Shown here: positions 16,473-24,252 of the stretch, piece by piece
Numbering within the stretch: position 1 is the first letter of the stretch
Layout: every line of letters starts with the position of its first letter
NCBI GenBank assembly: GCA_964544155.1
Contig: CAZJAH010000024.1
Span: 1-43,034 of the forward strand
Direction: 5' to 3'
Length of the DNA stretch: 43,034 nucleotides
Source: CAZJAH01 sp964544155
GTDB lineage: Bacteria; Bacteroidota; Ignavibacteria; Kapaibacteriales; UBA2268
Notes under the pieces: model-generated
Database searches by the model: none
Seen by the model: the letters and a program-made list of their open reading frames with translations, nothing else
Told to the model about the DNA's origin: nothing
Made by a program: the position numbers and the translations under genes

Positions 16473-17654
16473 ATGAGCAAGGGATTGATCGATCAGGAAA
16501 GGAAGTACATCCTCCAGACCTACAAAAGGCTGCCAATAGTTATCGATAAGGCAGAAGGCTGCAGGATTTGGGATACTGATGGCAGGGAATATCTTGATTT
16601 TTTAAGCGGAATAGCGGTAAACGCTCTCGGGCACGGGCATCCGCTGATACTGGAAGCTCTCGCCACCCAGGCCGGGAAATACATGCATGTTTCCAACTAT
16701 TTTTATCAGGAACCTCAAATAAAGCTCGCAGAAGCGCTATGCGAAGTCAGCGGCATGGATAGGGTATTCTTCACTAATTCAGGCACGGAATCCACCGAAG
16801 GCGCAGTAAAGCTTATCAGGCGCTGGGGCAACGGCCGGGGCAAGCGTGAGATTGTGGCATTCACAGGAGGATTCCACGGAAGAAGTTACGCGGCACTATC
16901 CATGATGGATAAACCTCAATACAAAGAAGGAATGGGGCCTTTCCTTGAAGATACCCGGGTTATACCCTATAATGACCGGGAAGCCCTCAGGGCAACTGTG
17001 AATGATAAGACCTCCGCAGTAGTTCTTGAATTTTTGCAGGGTGAAGGAGGTATTGTAGCGGCTGCACCCGATTTTGTGGATATGATTGTCCGACTTCGCG
17101 AAGGTTATAATTTTATGTTGGTAGCTGATGAAATACAATGCGGTGTTGGAAGGACAGGCACATTCTTCGGATATGAGCATTACGGCATTAAGCCTGATAT
17201 TGTCACACTGGCCAAAGGTATGGGTGGCGGAATGCCACTAGGAGCATTATTGGCCAATGAAAAACTGGCCGATGTCTGGCAGCCGGGTATGCACGGCACA
17301 ACTTACGGAGGCAACGCGGTAGCATGCGCTACCGGCCTGGCTGTAATTAATGAGCTTAAAGACGGGCTGCTCGACAAAGTAAGAGAGAGAGGCGCTTACC
17401 TGATGGACAGGCTGCTGGATATTAAGAAAAAATTTCCAGGTAAAGTGGCGGAAGTAAGAGGAAAGGGCCTTATGGCGGGGCTGCTCCTAAACGGCGAAGC
17501 CGCGCCACTCGTCCGGAAGCTGCTCGATAAAGGCGTTATCAGCAATGCCGCTTCAGGAAACGTACTCAGGTTAGTGCCACCGCTTATAATAACAAATGAA
17601 GACATTGACGAATTCCACAATAAACTGAAAGAAGCTCTGGCAGAGCTTGATTAG
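16473..17654 (+). CDS. argD: Acetylornithine/succinyldiaminopimelate-type aminotransferase
   Basis: About 393 residues, class III PLP-dependent aminotransferase. The start is the ATG at 16473 (MSKGLIDQERKYIL), with AGGGA 6 bases upstream; the frame stays open further up but overlaps umuD and lacks a site. Motifs include TNSGTESTEGAVKL, FTGGFHGRSY, VADEIQCGVGRTG (Asp219 for the PLP pyridine nitrogen) and LAKGMGGG (Lys248, the Schiff-base lysine). It converts N-acetylglutamate semialdehyde to N-acetylornithine in arginine synthesis and may also serve lysine synthesis. No other arginine genes are nearby. Ornithine aminotransferase is the main alternative. Confidence 0.88.
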   Translation: MSKGLIDQERKYILQTYKRLPIVIDKAEGCRIWDTDGREYLDFLSGIAVNALGHGHPLILEALATQAGKYMHVSNYFYQEPQIKLAEALCEVSGMDRVFFTNSGTESTEGAVKLIRRWGNGRGKREIVAFTGGFHGRSYAALSMMDKPQYKEGMGPFLEDTRVIPYNDREALRATVNDKTSAVVLEFLQGEGGIVAAAPDFVDMIVRLREGYNFMLVADEIQCGVGRTGTFFGYEHYGIKPDIVTLAKGMGGGMPLGALLANEKLADVWQPGMHGTTYGGNAVACATGLAVINELKDGLLDKVRERGAYLMDRLLDIKKKFPGKVAEVRGKGLMAGLLLNGEAAPLVRKLLDKGVISNAASGNVLRLVPPLIITNEDIDEFHNKLKEALAELD

Positions 17655-17672
17655 TGTTAAACTATTGCTTAC

Positions 17673-20600
17673 TTATTGATTAGTGCTATTGTCTCCATTC
17701 TGAAGGGCTTCGAAGTAACGCCTGATCAGGTTTTCATAATCTTTGCTGTAATCCTGCCTGATAGAACGAAGCAGGGCTTCGAGAGCCTGCTTTCTGCCCT
17801 GAATCTTAGATAAGTCGAGTTCATCCGGGCTTTCCAGAAGGAAGTCTTCTGCAGTTTTGGCTTCTCTTTTCTTCTCGAAATCTCTCTCATGTATTGAACG
17901 TGAGGCATCCAGCAGGCGCGAAAGTATTCTTTCCTGCCTTTTGATGGTTTGTTCCGAAACGCCTCCTGACTGCATGTCTTTAACGACTTCTTTCATTTCG
18001 TCGGCCAATTTCTCTAAGTCTCCTAAATCTTTGCGTTCGCCTCTTCGAGCGGCCTGTTTCTGTTCTTCAACAAGTTCCTCCATGGATTTGCCGGTCCGGC
18101 CCTGCTTATTGGCAAGCCTGGCCATTTTTGCCTGCTGCTCCTGGCTAAGCTGTCCCCGGTTATTCCTGCCCTGAGACATTTTCATCATAGACTGGTTAAG
18201 AGCCTGTTGTTCGGCTGCCATCTGCTGAAGCCTCTGCTGGAATCCCATGCCGTTCTGACCCATCTGCTGCTGTCCCTGTCCTTCGCCGCCCATGCCGCCC
18301 GGGTTGGGGCAGGAGTTCTGGTTCTGCTGCATCTCTTGCATTCTTTGGCGCATTTTGTTTATTGCGTCATTAAGCAATGCCATTGCTTCCTGCTGATGCC
18401 TGGAGGCATTAGGTGTTCGCCTTTCGCCAAGCTCGCTTGTGGATTCACGCATCCTTTTCATGGCCATGCCCATATCGTAGCCCATCTCAGGCGTAAAGGA
18501 AAATGATTTTTGTGCCAGTTCTGCCATAGAATTGGCAACTTTAACCAGAGATTCGGATAGCCTTGCCTGTTCCTTAGCTAAATCTGGCAATGTGTTTGAA
18601 TTCTGATTTGATGACTGTGTCTTATCTTTCAGGTTTTCCTGTTCTGTGGATAATTCGAGCATATCGGCTATGGCTTTCTGCATTTTCTGCATTGCCATTT
18701 TGGAATTATTCTGCTGCATATTTTGTTTTAGCTTCTGCATCTGCTGTGTGAATTGTTGCAGGTTTTTTTTCGCGTTCTGCTGATTCTTCTTAGCGCTGCT
18801 AAAGTTCCCGCTTTTCATTTTTTGAGATGCCTGCTGCATTTCAGAGCTGGTCTGCTCATTATTCAGCGCTTCCATGGCTTTTTGAACATCTTCCATTGGC
18901 AGGGTGTCATCACCGAGCTGTTCAAGTGTATTTTCAAGCTCTTTTAACTCATTATTAATTTTATTTACCTCTTCGGAAAGCTGATCCTGCTTTTTGGCTA
19001 GTTCATCTCTTGTAGATTCATTTTCCGGGTTAGTATTTTCCATTTGTTTCTGTAGTTCTTCCTGATGCCGGAGAAGCTCTTCGGCACGCTTTTGCAGGGC
19101 ATCGGTCTTTTGCTCTGCCTGCAATCGTTTAAGTATGTTCATGGTGCGTTCTATGTTCTGTCTGAACTGATCTTCGTCGAATTTGACGTTTTCCATGGCT
19201 TTTCTGAGCTGCTCCGGATCCATTTGCTCCATGGCTTGCTGCATCCTGCGCTGCATTTCGCGAAGCTCTTTTGAATCGACCTTACGCATCATATCCTGCA
19301 GTTCCATATATTTTTCGAGCGTTTCCTGCGAAAGCATGTTATTTTCCTGGAGCTTTTGCGTAGTTTGCTCTACCTGCTCACTTAGGTTTTCCATTTTTTC
19401 ATTCAGGGCGGACTGCTTTTTCATGATGTCCTCGGCCTGCTTTTTTTCCTTCCAGTCTAATTTTTCGCCGGGTTTTTTCTTAAGCAGTTCCCTGTTAAGT
19501 TCTTCCATATCCTTGCGGACTTCCTGAGATTCTTTTAATGTTTTACGCAGTTCTTCCTGAATATTATCCTGAGCGATTTCTGATTCCTTCATGACTTCTT
19601 CGAGTGAGGGAAGCCTGACTATCAGAGTGGCGGTTTTGGCTTTTTTGGGGCCGCTTACAATATCATTATCAGCAACCTCTAAATAAAATTCATACTTGTC
19701 TTCCGGGGCTATGCCAATTTCATTCAAATCCCAAACATAGGAAATATCGATAGAAAGCTCATCCTTTATAAATGAAATTTCAACAGATGTAAACTCATCT
19801 TCCGGCATTGCAAACTTAGATTCGAGAAGTCTGTAATGAAGTTTAAGACCGGAAAATCCGAAATCATCCTGTATGGATACTCTCATGGGCAATATGGCGT
19901 CCTCATTGACTGTTACGTTTGTCAGCGGCTGCAGCATGGTTATCCGGGGATGATCATCGCTGAGTGCCGAAATCGTGTACTTGATAGGATCGGCGTTTTT
20001 AAGCCCGTCAGCGTCTGTCAATTCAATGTAATATGAACCCGGATAAGACACCCTGAAACCGCCGCTAATCTTTTTGCCGTCTACATTGAGGTCGATAAAG
20101 CTTGTATCCCTGGTTTCGGTTGTATCATTCGCAAAAAAATTTTCAATGATGATTTTAGCACTTTCGACATTTTTATTGGTAAGGATATTCAGATTTACCG
20201 ATGACCCACGGAGAGCTGAAATATCGGCATTCTGTTCAGTGAATCTAACCTGCGACATTCCTGTATAGGGGGGATAATTCAAAACACCCTCGATGGTTCT
20301 GACCATGGGCCTTTCGGATACATTTATCCTGCCAGTTTGAGTGATTACTTTAGAACCCATCCATTCTGCTTCGGCATAGAATACCAGGGATTGTTTCAGT
20401 GATTTTATCTTATAAATATAATAATTGCTTGTGTCGGCCTTGAGTGTAAGTACATCATAGTTTTCCTGGCCGCTTTCCTTGATGTAAAGATCTACGGATT
20501 CCGGCGGCTGGCCTGAAGCTTTCACTTTAATAAAGGCATTATCGCCTCGCAGCATATTATCCACTTTAGGTTCAATAGATAATGTAAATGGAGCGGGGGG

Positions 20601-21191
20601 GACGAATGATCTATTGAAATTAGCCACCCTGCCGGCAGCTTCGCCCAAGCCGGTAAATCCGCTTATCAGCCCGCCGCTAAGAAAAGCGGCTATGAAGAAT
20701 AAAAGAAATGACCTCCTCATACCGCTTTTATCAACTATCCTGGAAAAATCCTTATTTTCAGCGTTAATTGAAATTTTATGAAAAGAAGCAAGGATAAGAT
20801 CTTTTGAATATATTTCCTTTGCTTCCATTTCGGATATCAGCTGTATGGCATTGCAGAGCCTGTCCTTTATTTCAGGATAAATATTACCTACTCGCAAGGC
20901 AATTTCGTATATTCCGGGCAGGCCTTTTATTCCGAAAGCCCTCATGAGCGGTTTGAACATGAAGAGCCCGAATGATACCAGGCCGGAAGCAAAGACTATA
21001 CCTGCCAGTACCGTTCTGAATGATTCATCGCCGTTGGCTGCCAATTCAATTAATGAAACCCCCAGTATGGCTAATGAAATTACCGTGAGAGTTTTAAATA
21101 ATCCCTCGCTCAGCATGACCACTGTTTCCGTGCGTCTCGCCGAGTTTAGTTTTCCAATTATTTCCGTGTATGATGTCCTGTAATCGGCCAT
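17673..21191 (-). CDS. DUF4175-like membrane protein with long coiled coil
   Basis: 1172 residues. Two N-terminal membrane helices (about 26-48 and 55-78) and a third near 160-180 are followed by an extracytoplasmic beta-rich region (about 200-530). A very long Gln/Glu/Lys/Met-rich coiled coil spans about 535-900. A low-complexity Gly/Gln/Met segment (about 955-1010) and a charged helical C-terminus complete it. This layout fits the DUF4175 family, whose function is unknown. The DUF4159 gene lies 46 bases upstream on the same strand, a pairing commonly seen with MoxR/DUF58-type loci. Repetitive composition produces many spurious antisense open frames here. Confidence 0.82.
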   Translation of the reverse strand: MADYRTSYTEIIGKLNSARRTETVVMLSEGLFKTLTVISLAILGVSLIELAANGDESFRTVLAGIVFASGLVSFGLFMFKPLMRAFGIKGLPGIYEIALRVGNIYPEIKDRLCNAIQLISEMEAKEIYSKDLILASFHKISINAENKDFSRIVDKSGMRRSFLLFFIAAFLSGGLISGFTGLGEAAGRVANFNRSFVPPAPFTLSIEPKVDNMLRGDNAFIKVKASGQPPESVDLYIKESGQENYDVLTLKADTSNYYIYKIKSLKQSLVFYAEAEWMGSKVITQTGRINVSERPMVRTIEGVLNYPPYTGMSQVRFTEQNADISALRGSSVNLNILTNKNVESAKIIIENFFANDTTETRDTSFIDLNVDGKKISGGFRVSYPGSYYIELTDADGLKNADPIKYTISALSDDHPRITMLQPLTNVTVNEDAILPMRVSIQDDFGFSGLKLHYRLLESKFAMPEDEFTSVEISFIKDELSIDISYVWDLNEIGIAPEDKYEFYLEVADNDIVSGPKKAKTATLIVRLPSLEEVMKESEIAQDNIQEELRKTLKESQEVRKDMEELNRELLKKKPGEKLDWKEKKQAEDIMKKQSALNEKMENLSEQVEQTTQKLQENNMLSQETLEKYMELQDMMRKVDSKELREMQRRMQQAMEQMDPEQLRKAMENVKFDEDQFRQNIERTMNILKRLQAEQKTDALQKRAEELLRHQEELQKQMENTNPENESTRDELAKKQDQLSEEVNKINNELKELENTLEQLGDDTLPMEDVQKAMEALNNEQTSSEMQQASQKMKSGNFSSAKKNQQNAKKNLQQFTQQMQKLKQNMQQNNSKMAMQKMQKAIADMLELSTEQENLKDKTQSSNQNSNTLPDLAKEQARLSESLVKVANSMAELAQKSFSFTPEMGYDMGMAMKRMRESTSELGERRTPNASRHQQEAMALLNDAINKMRQRMQEMQQNQNSCPNPGGMGGEGQGQQQMGQNGMGFQQRLQQMAAEQQALNQSMMKMSQGRNNRGQLSQEQQAKMARLANKQGRTGKSMEELVEEQKQAARRGERKDLGDLEKLADEMKEVVKDMQSGGVSEQTIKRQERILSRLLDASRSIHERDFEKKREAKTAEDFLLESPDELDLSKIQGRKQALEALLRSIRQDYSKDYENLIRRYFEALQNGDNSTNQ

Positions 21192-21237
21192 AGTTTATTT
21201 GTTTTAGTTTAATTTCAGAATATTCAATCACTTAAAA

Positions 21238-21906
21238 TCAATTAGTTAAAGCATAAACGATGATGTTTGTTCCGAATTTCAAAGCTTGTTCTCTTTTTTC
21301 GGGAGGATTATCATGCACCTCCGGATCGGCCCAGCCATCGCTCGGATTGCTTTCCACGGTAAAGAATACTGACAGCCTTCCATTATGAAAAAGCCCGTAA
21401 GCCCGTGGAGGCTTGTTATCGTGCTCATGTATCTTGGGCAAGCCTTCTGAAAAATCGAAATGCGAATTATATATTTTGTGGCTGAAGGGTATCTCCGCGA
21501 ACTCCTGATCGGGGAATACCTTTTTCATTTCCTTGCGTATATATTCATCAAGGCCGTAATCATCATCTATGTAGAGGAACCCCCCGTTTTCGAGGTATGC
21601 TCTTAATTTTGAAGCCTCTTTTTCTGAAAAATTCAAATTCCCGTGACCTGTCAGAAATATGAGAGGGTAGAGGAAGAGGTTGTCAGACGACAGATCCACA
21701 AATTCATATACCGGATCGACATTGATATTGGTATTTGCTCTCAGGAAATTCAGTAAATTAACTTCAGCCGAGGGGTCATTATACCAGTCGCCGCCGCCTG
21801 AGTATTTAACACGGGCAAGCTTGATCGCGCTGGAATTTTCCTGCGATTCAGCTACTATAGCTAACGCAGGCAGTATAATTAATATTATTATAACAAACTT
21901 TTTCAT
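21238..21906 (-). CDS. DUF4159-family secreted protein
   Basis: About 222 residues. A signal peptide (MKKFVIIILIILPALAIVAES) is followed by the DUF4159 domain: IKLARVKYSGGGDWYNDP, then PLIFLTGHGNLNFSEKEASKLRAYLENGG, FLYIDDDYGLD and FFTVESNPSDGW. It has a glutamine-amidotransferase-like fold by family knowledge, but its function is not established. The ATG at 21906 is preferred over a TTG three codons upstream. It lies directly upstream of the DUF4175 gene and is probably co-transcribed. A scaffold gap begins 32 bases upstream of the start. Confidence 0.88.
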   Translation of the reverse strand: MKKFVIIILIILPALAIVAESQENSSAIKLARVKYSGGGDWYNDPSAEVNLLNFLRANTNINVDPVYEFVDLSSDNLFLYPLIFLTGHGNLNFSEKEASKLRAYLENGGFLYIDDDYGLDEYIRKEMKKVFPDQEFAEIPFSHKIYNSHFDFSEGLPKIHEHDNKPPRAYGLFHNGRLSVFFTVESNPSDGWADPEVHDNPPEKREQALKFGTNIIVYALTN

Positions 21907-21938
21907 TGATCGCAAGTGTTTGATTTATTTTTGATAAT

Positions 21939-22038
21939 NNNNNNNNNNNNNNNNNNNNNNNNNNNNNNNNNNNNNNNNNNNNNNNNNNNNNNNNNNNNNN
22001 NNNNNNNNNNNNNNNNNNNNNNNNNNNNNNNNNNNNNN
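21939..22038. other. Scaffold gap (100 N)
   Basis: Exactly 100 N. The left flank ends in TTTTGATAAT and the right flank begins with the same ten bases, so the gap falls in a tandem repeat. Confidence 0.99.
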
Positions 22039-22080
22039 TTTTGATAATTCAGTTTTGATAATTCAGTTTTGATAATTCAG
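22039..22080. repeat. 14-bp tandem repeat, three copies, at gap edge
   Basis: TTTTGATAATTCAG occurs three times in a row (22039, 22053, 22067) and a partial copy lies left of the gap (21929-21938). True copy number is unknown because the assembly breaks here. Confidence 0.9.
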
Positions 22081-22123
22081 TTTTTAAACTTAATACAAAT
22101 TCATGCTGTAATCACTGTATTAT

Positions 22124-22149
22124 AGTTCACTATCCATAAAAGTTCACTA
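22124..22149. repeat. Direct repeat AGTTCACTA
   Basis: AGTTCACTA lies at 22124-22132 and 22141-22149, a 17-base period, between rsmG and the DUF4159 gene. The rest of this intergenic stretch shows nothing else besides the tandem repeat and the gap. Confidence 0.4.
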
Positions 22150-22175
22150 ATTAGACGGAGTACGGGGGAGATTAG

Positions 22176-22844
22176 TTACTTATTATTCTTATATTCGGCT
22201 ATGATGATCTTTTTATCCTCCTTAACGAAATTATCATATCCGAAAAGATTGAGCGGTTTTAGCGTAAAACTGAACATATCATACTTTTCCGAAGCTTCTT
22301 TGATCTCTTCATCGAGATCGCCTCCCTTGAGCAGAACTATTTTGCCGTCCTTTTTAATGCCTGGCCTTATCCAGCCTACCAGCTTTTCTGTCCTCGCTAC
22401 AGCTCTCGCGAAGATGAAGTCAAATTTCTTGAGGTTCTCTTTTTCCCGCATGTATTCTTCTGCTCGGGCCCTGACTGCACTGATATTCCTGATACCCGTG
22501 TGTTTGGCGAGCAGGGCAGTGATCTTTACTTTTTTGGCAATTGAATCTATCAGGAACATCCTGAGGTCTGGCCTTGCGATAGTAAGAGGAATACCCGGGA
22601 ATCCGCCGCCCGTTCCAATATCTGCGCACCAGGATTTTTGCGGTATGTTTACGTGCTTAAGTATAGCCAGGCAATGAAGGATGTGATTTTCCAGAAGGCG
22701 CTCTTCGTCCTGCCGGGAAATGAGGTTGACCTTAGAGTTCCAGTAAATTACTTCATCGTGGAAACGCTCGATCTGAACGAGCTGTTCATACTCGAGAATA
22801 ATTTCGTTAGAAGAACACAAAGTCCAAAATTCGGTCAGATCCAT
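22176..22844 (-). CDS. rsmG: 16S rRNA (guanine-527 N7) methyltransferase
   Basis: 222 residues, the usual RsmG/GidB length. The SAM-binding core carries ADIGTGGGFPGIPLTIARP, then IDSIAKKVKITALLAKHTGI and FDFIFARAVA. The N-terminal NLISRQDEERLLENHILHCL is typical of the family. It methylates G527 in the 530 loop of 16S rRNA; loss gives low-level streptomycin resistance in other bacteria. It lies about 20 bases downstream of a tRNA-Pro terminator on the same strand, so it probably has its own promoter or is read through. Identification is firm. Confidence 0.96.
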   Translation of the reverse strand: MDLTEFWTLCSSNEIILEYEQLVQIERFHDEVIYWNSKVNLISRQDEERLLENHILHCLAILKHVNIPQKSWCADIGTGGGFPGIPLTIARPDLRMFLIDSIAKKVKITALLAKHTGIRNISAVRARAEEYMREKENLKKFDFIFARAVARTEKLVGWIRPGIKKDGKIVLLKGGDLDEEIKEASEKYDMFSFTLKPLNLFGYDNFVKEDKKIIIAEYKNNK

Positions 22845-22865
22845 TATATCCGCATAGCTATTAAT

Positions 22866-22890
22866 AATAAAAAACCAGGCATAAGCCTGG
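22866..22890 (-). terminator. Terminator after tRNA-Pro
   Basis: CCAGGC pairs with GCCTGG around a short loop (22875-22890), followed on the minus strand by six T. It begins 4 bases after the end of the tRNA. Confidence 0.85.
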
Positions 22891-22893
22891 TCT

Positions 22894-22968
<75 letters not shown>

Positions 22969-22984
22969 AGCAATTAAGAAATGC

Positions 22985-23013
22985 AATATAATTAAAATTG
23001 AGTGAAATTTCAA
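22985..23013 (-). promoter_or_regulatory. sigma-70-type promoter of tRNA-Pro
   Basis: On the minus strand TTGAAA (23013-23008) is separated by exactly 17 bases from TATATT (22990-22985). The -10 box ends 17 bases before the tRNA, which leaves a short leader. Confidence 0.6.
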
Positions 23014-23055
23014 ATGTTTTTGAGCAGGACAGGCTTTTTCTGATGAATAAACATA

Positions 23056-23095
23056 CCGCGGCCTTAGTAATAAAATCTATCCGCGGCCTTAGTAA
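23056..23095. repeat. 25-bp tandem repeat left of gap
   Basis: A 25-bp unit starting CCGCGGCCTTAGTAA begins at 23056, and its first 15 bases repeat at 23081-23095, where the sequence is lost into Ns. The intergenic stretch 22969-23291 otherwise holds the tRNA promoter, the gap and a terminator. Confidence 0.9.
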
Positions 23096-23195
23096 NNNNN
23101 NNNNNNNNNNNNNNNNNNNNNNNNNNNNNNNNNNNNNNNNNNNNNNNNNNNNNNNNNNNNNNNNNNNNNNNNNNNNNNNNNNNNNNNNNNNNNNN
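23096..23195. other. Scaffold gap (100 N)
   Basis: Exactly 100 N, flanked on both sides by the same 40-base sequence. Confidence 0.99.
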
Positions 23196-23235
23196 CCGCG
23201 GCCTTAGTAATAAAATCTATCCGCGGCCTTAGTAA
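23196..23235. repeat. 25-bp tandem repeat right of gap
   Basis: Identical to 23056-23095: one full 25-bp unit and the first 15 bases of the next. Confidence 0.9.
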
Positions 23236-23236
23236 A

Positions 23237-23270
23237 AAAATAGCCCGTGCGGTTTTACCACCCGGGCTGC
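23237..23270 (-). terminator. Terminator after the DUF6580-like gene
   Basis: AGCCCG and CGGGCT arms (about 23242-23268) enclose a loop with a further short inner stem, followed on the minus strand by A and seven T. It lies about 25 bases past the stop at 23292. Confidence 0.75.
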
Positions 23271-23291
23271 TTGATTTTTTTCGGATAATTT

Positions 23292-23831
23292 TTATGAGCC
23301 GATCTTTGCCGGCAGTAAATTCCTTCCGATAACAAATTTTTCGAAGAGTAAATTCACGCCGAAGAACGCGTAAGTAAATAGAACCGTTGAGAGTATGGCA
23401 TTCCTGAAGAAGGGTATAGCAGCCGCGTAGCAGCTTATGAGGCCGTCCCAGGTCATGGGATATGTTCCCATGGTAATCCAAGATGAGAAATTCGTGATTA
23501 AATAGAATAAAACAGCACCTAAAACAGCGCCTCCGCCTATATTATAAATATCGGGTTTATTCATTAAAACTCTGCCGATGAATATCATCAGTGCAAATCC
23601 GAGGTAAACGGCGAGCATATCCGCGTGGAAGCCAAGAAATATATCGCTGATAAATAATGCCCCAAGGGGTATTGCAATTGCTTTAAACCGTCCCGGTATC
23701 ATCGCGCCTGCGAAAAAAGCTACAGCCCAAAAGGGATTAAAATTGGGTATATCTGAAATAAACCTGGTTGACGCAGCCAGTAAGATAACTGCCAGCACAA
23801 ACAGAAACTTCGTAGACCTGAATTCCTTCAT
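23292..23831 (-). CDS. DUF6580-like integral membrane protein
   Basis: 179 residues with five to six predicted membrane helices. The pattern PNFNPFWAVAFFAGAMIP, then IAIPLGALFISDIFLGFH and YLITNFSSWITMGTYPMTWDGLISCYAAAIPFFRN fits the DUF6580 family. This family resembles small substrate-binding subunits of vitamin transporters in size and topology, but its function is not established. AGGA lies about 8 bases before the ATG. Four near-identical short repeats sit upstream (23880-23948), so it may be specifically regulated. It stands alone between its own terminator and the repeats. Confidence 0.8.
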   Translation of the reverse strand: MKEFRSTKFLFVLAVILLAASTRFISDIPNFNPFWAVAFFAGAMIPGRFKAIAIPLGALFISDIFLGFHADMLAVYLGFALMIFIGRVLMNKPDIYNIGGGAVLGAVLFYLITNFSSWITMGTYPMTWDGLISCYAAAIPFFRNAILSTVLFTYAFFGVNLLFEKFVIGRNLLPAKIGS

Positions 23832-23879
23832 AATCTAAATCCTGCCAAATGTATTTTGTTCAACAAATTTTTCTTTTTT

Positions 23880-23950
23880 ACACATTATACTTTTTTTACA
23901 CATTGAACTATTATTTTTCACATTGAACTAAATAACAAACATTGTACTAA
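23880..23950. repeat. Array of four ACATTgAACTA-like boxes
   Basis: Related boxes CATTATAC (23883), CATTGAAC (23901), CATTGAAC (23921) and CATTGTAC (23940) recur every 18 to 20 bases upstream of the DUF6580-like gene. The even spacing of nearly two helical turns suggests an operator for a multimeric regulator, but it may only be degenerate tandem repetition. Confidence 0.45.
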
Positions 23951-24003
23951 ATCAAAGGGGATAAGTACCCTCAGATTAGTTTACATAATGTTGATTATAT
24001 AAC

Positions 24004-24219
24004 TCATTTCTTTGCCGGCTTCTTTTTTGGTACCGGCGGTTTTGGTTTATCGTCTTCCTCAATCATCATTTTAAGAGTGTTAAGCACATCAGGGTCATTT
24101 GAATCTACACGGCTTTCGATCTTTCGGATTATTTCCTTAGCCATCATTTCTTTCATCATCGTATTTTCGTTTTTACCCTTAACCGCTTTCTGTAATTTTT
24201 CAAACGGGTTTGAAGCCAT
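24004..24219 (-). CDS. Small charged hypothetical protein
   Basis: About 71 residues (MASNPFEKLQKAVKGKNE...). It is helical and highly charged, with a Pro/Lys-rich tail (KPKPPVPKKKPAKK) and no signal or membrane segment. The start at 24219 is supported by GGGAG 7 bases upstream; a start 27 bases earlier lacks a ribosome-binding site. It lies about 34 bases after the stop of dihydroorotase and is probably co-transcribed with it. I recognise no family. Composition and the ribosome-binding site support real coding. Confidence 0.65.
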   Translation of the reverse strand: MASNPFEKLQKAVKGKNENTMMKEMMAKEIIRKIESRVDSNDPDVLNTLKMMIEEDDKPKPPVPKKKPAKK

Positions 24220-24252
24220 TTTTTTCTCCCGCATTTCTGCAAACAATTCTAA

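Noticed and set aside
17857..19527. Several antisense open frames inside the DUF4175 gene
   Set aside because: They mirror the Gln/Glu/Lys-rich coiled coil, lack ribosome-binding sites and give low-complexity products.
22998..23207. Plus-strand open frame crossing a scaffold gap
   Set aside because: About half of it is N and the rest is repeat sequence.
23056..23235. Repeats considered as a CRISPR array
   Set aside because: The spacers between units are only 10 bases and identical, and no cas genes are present. It is a tandem repeat.
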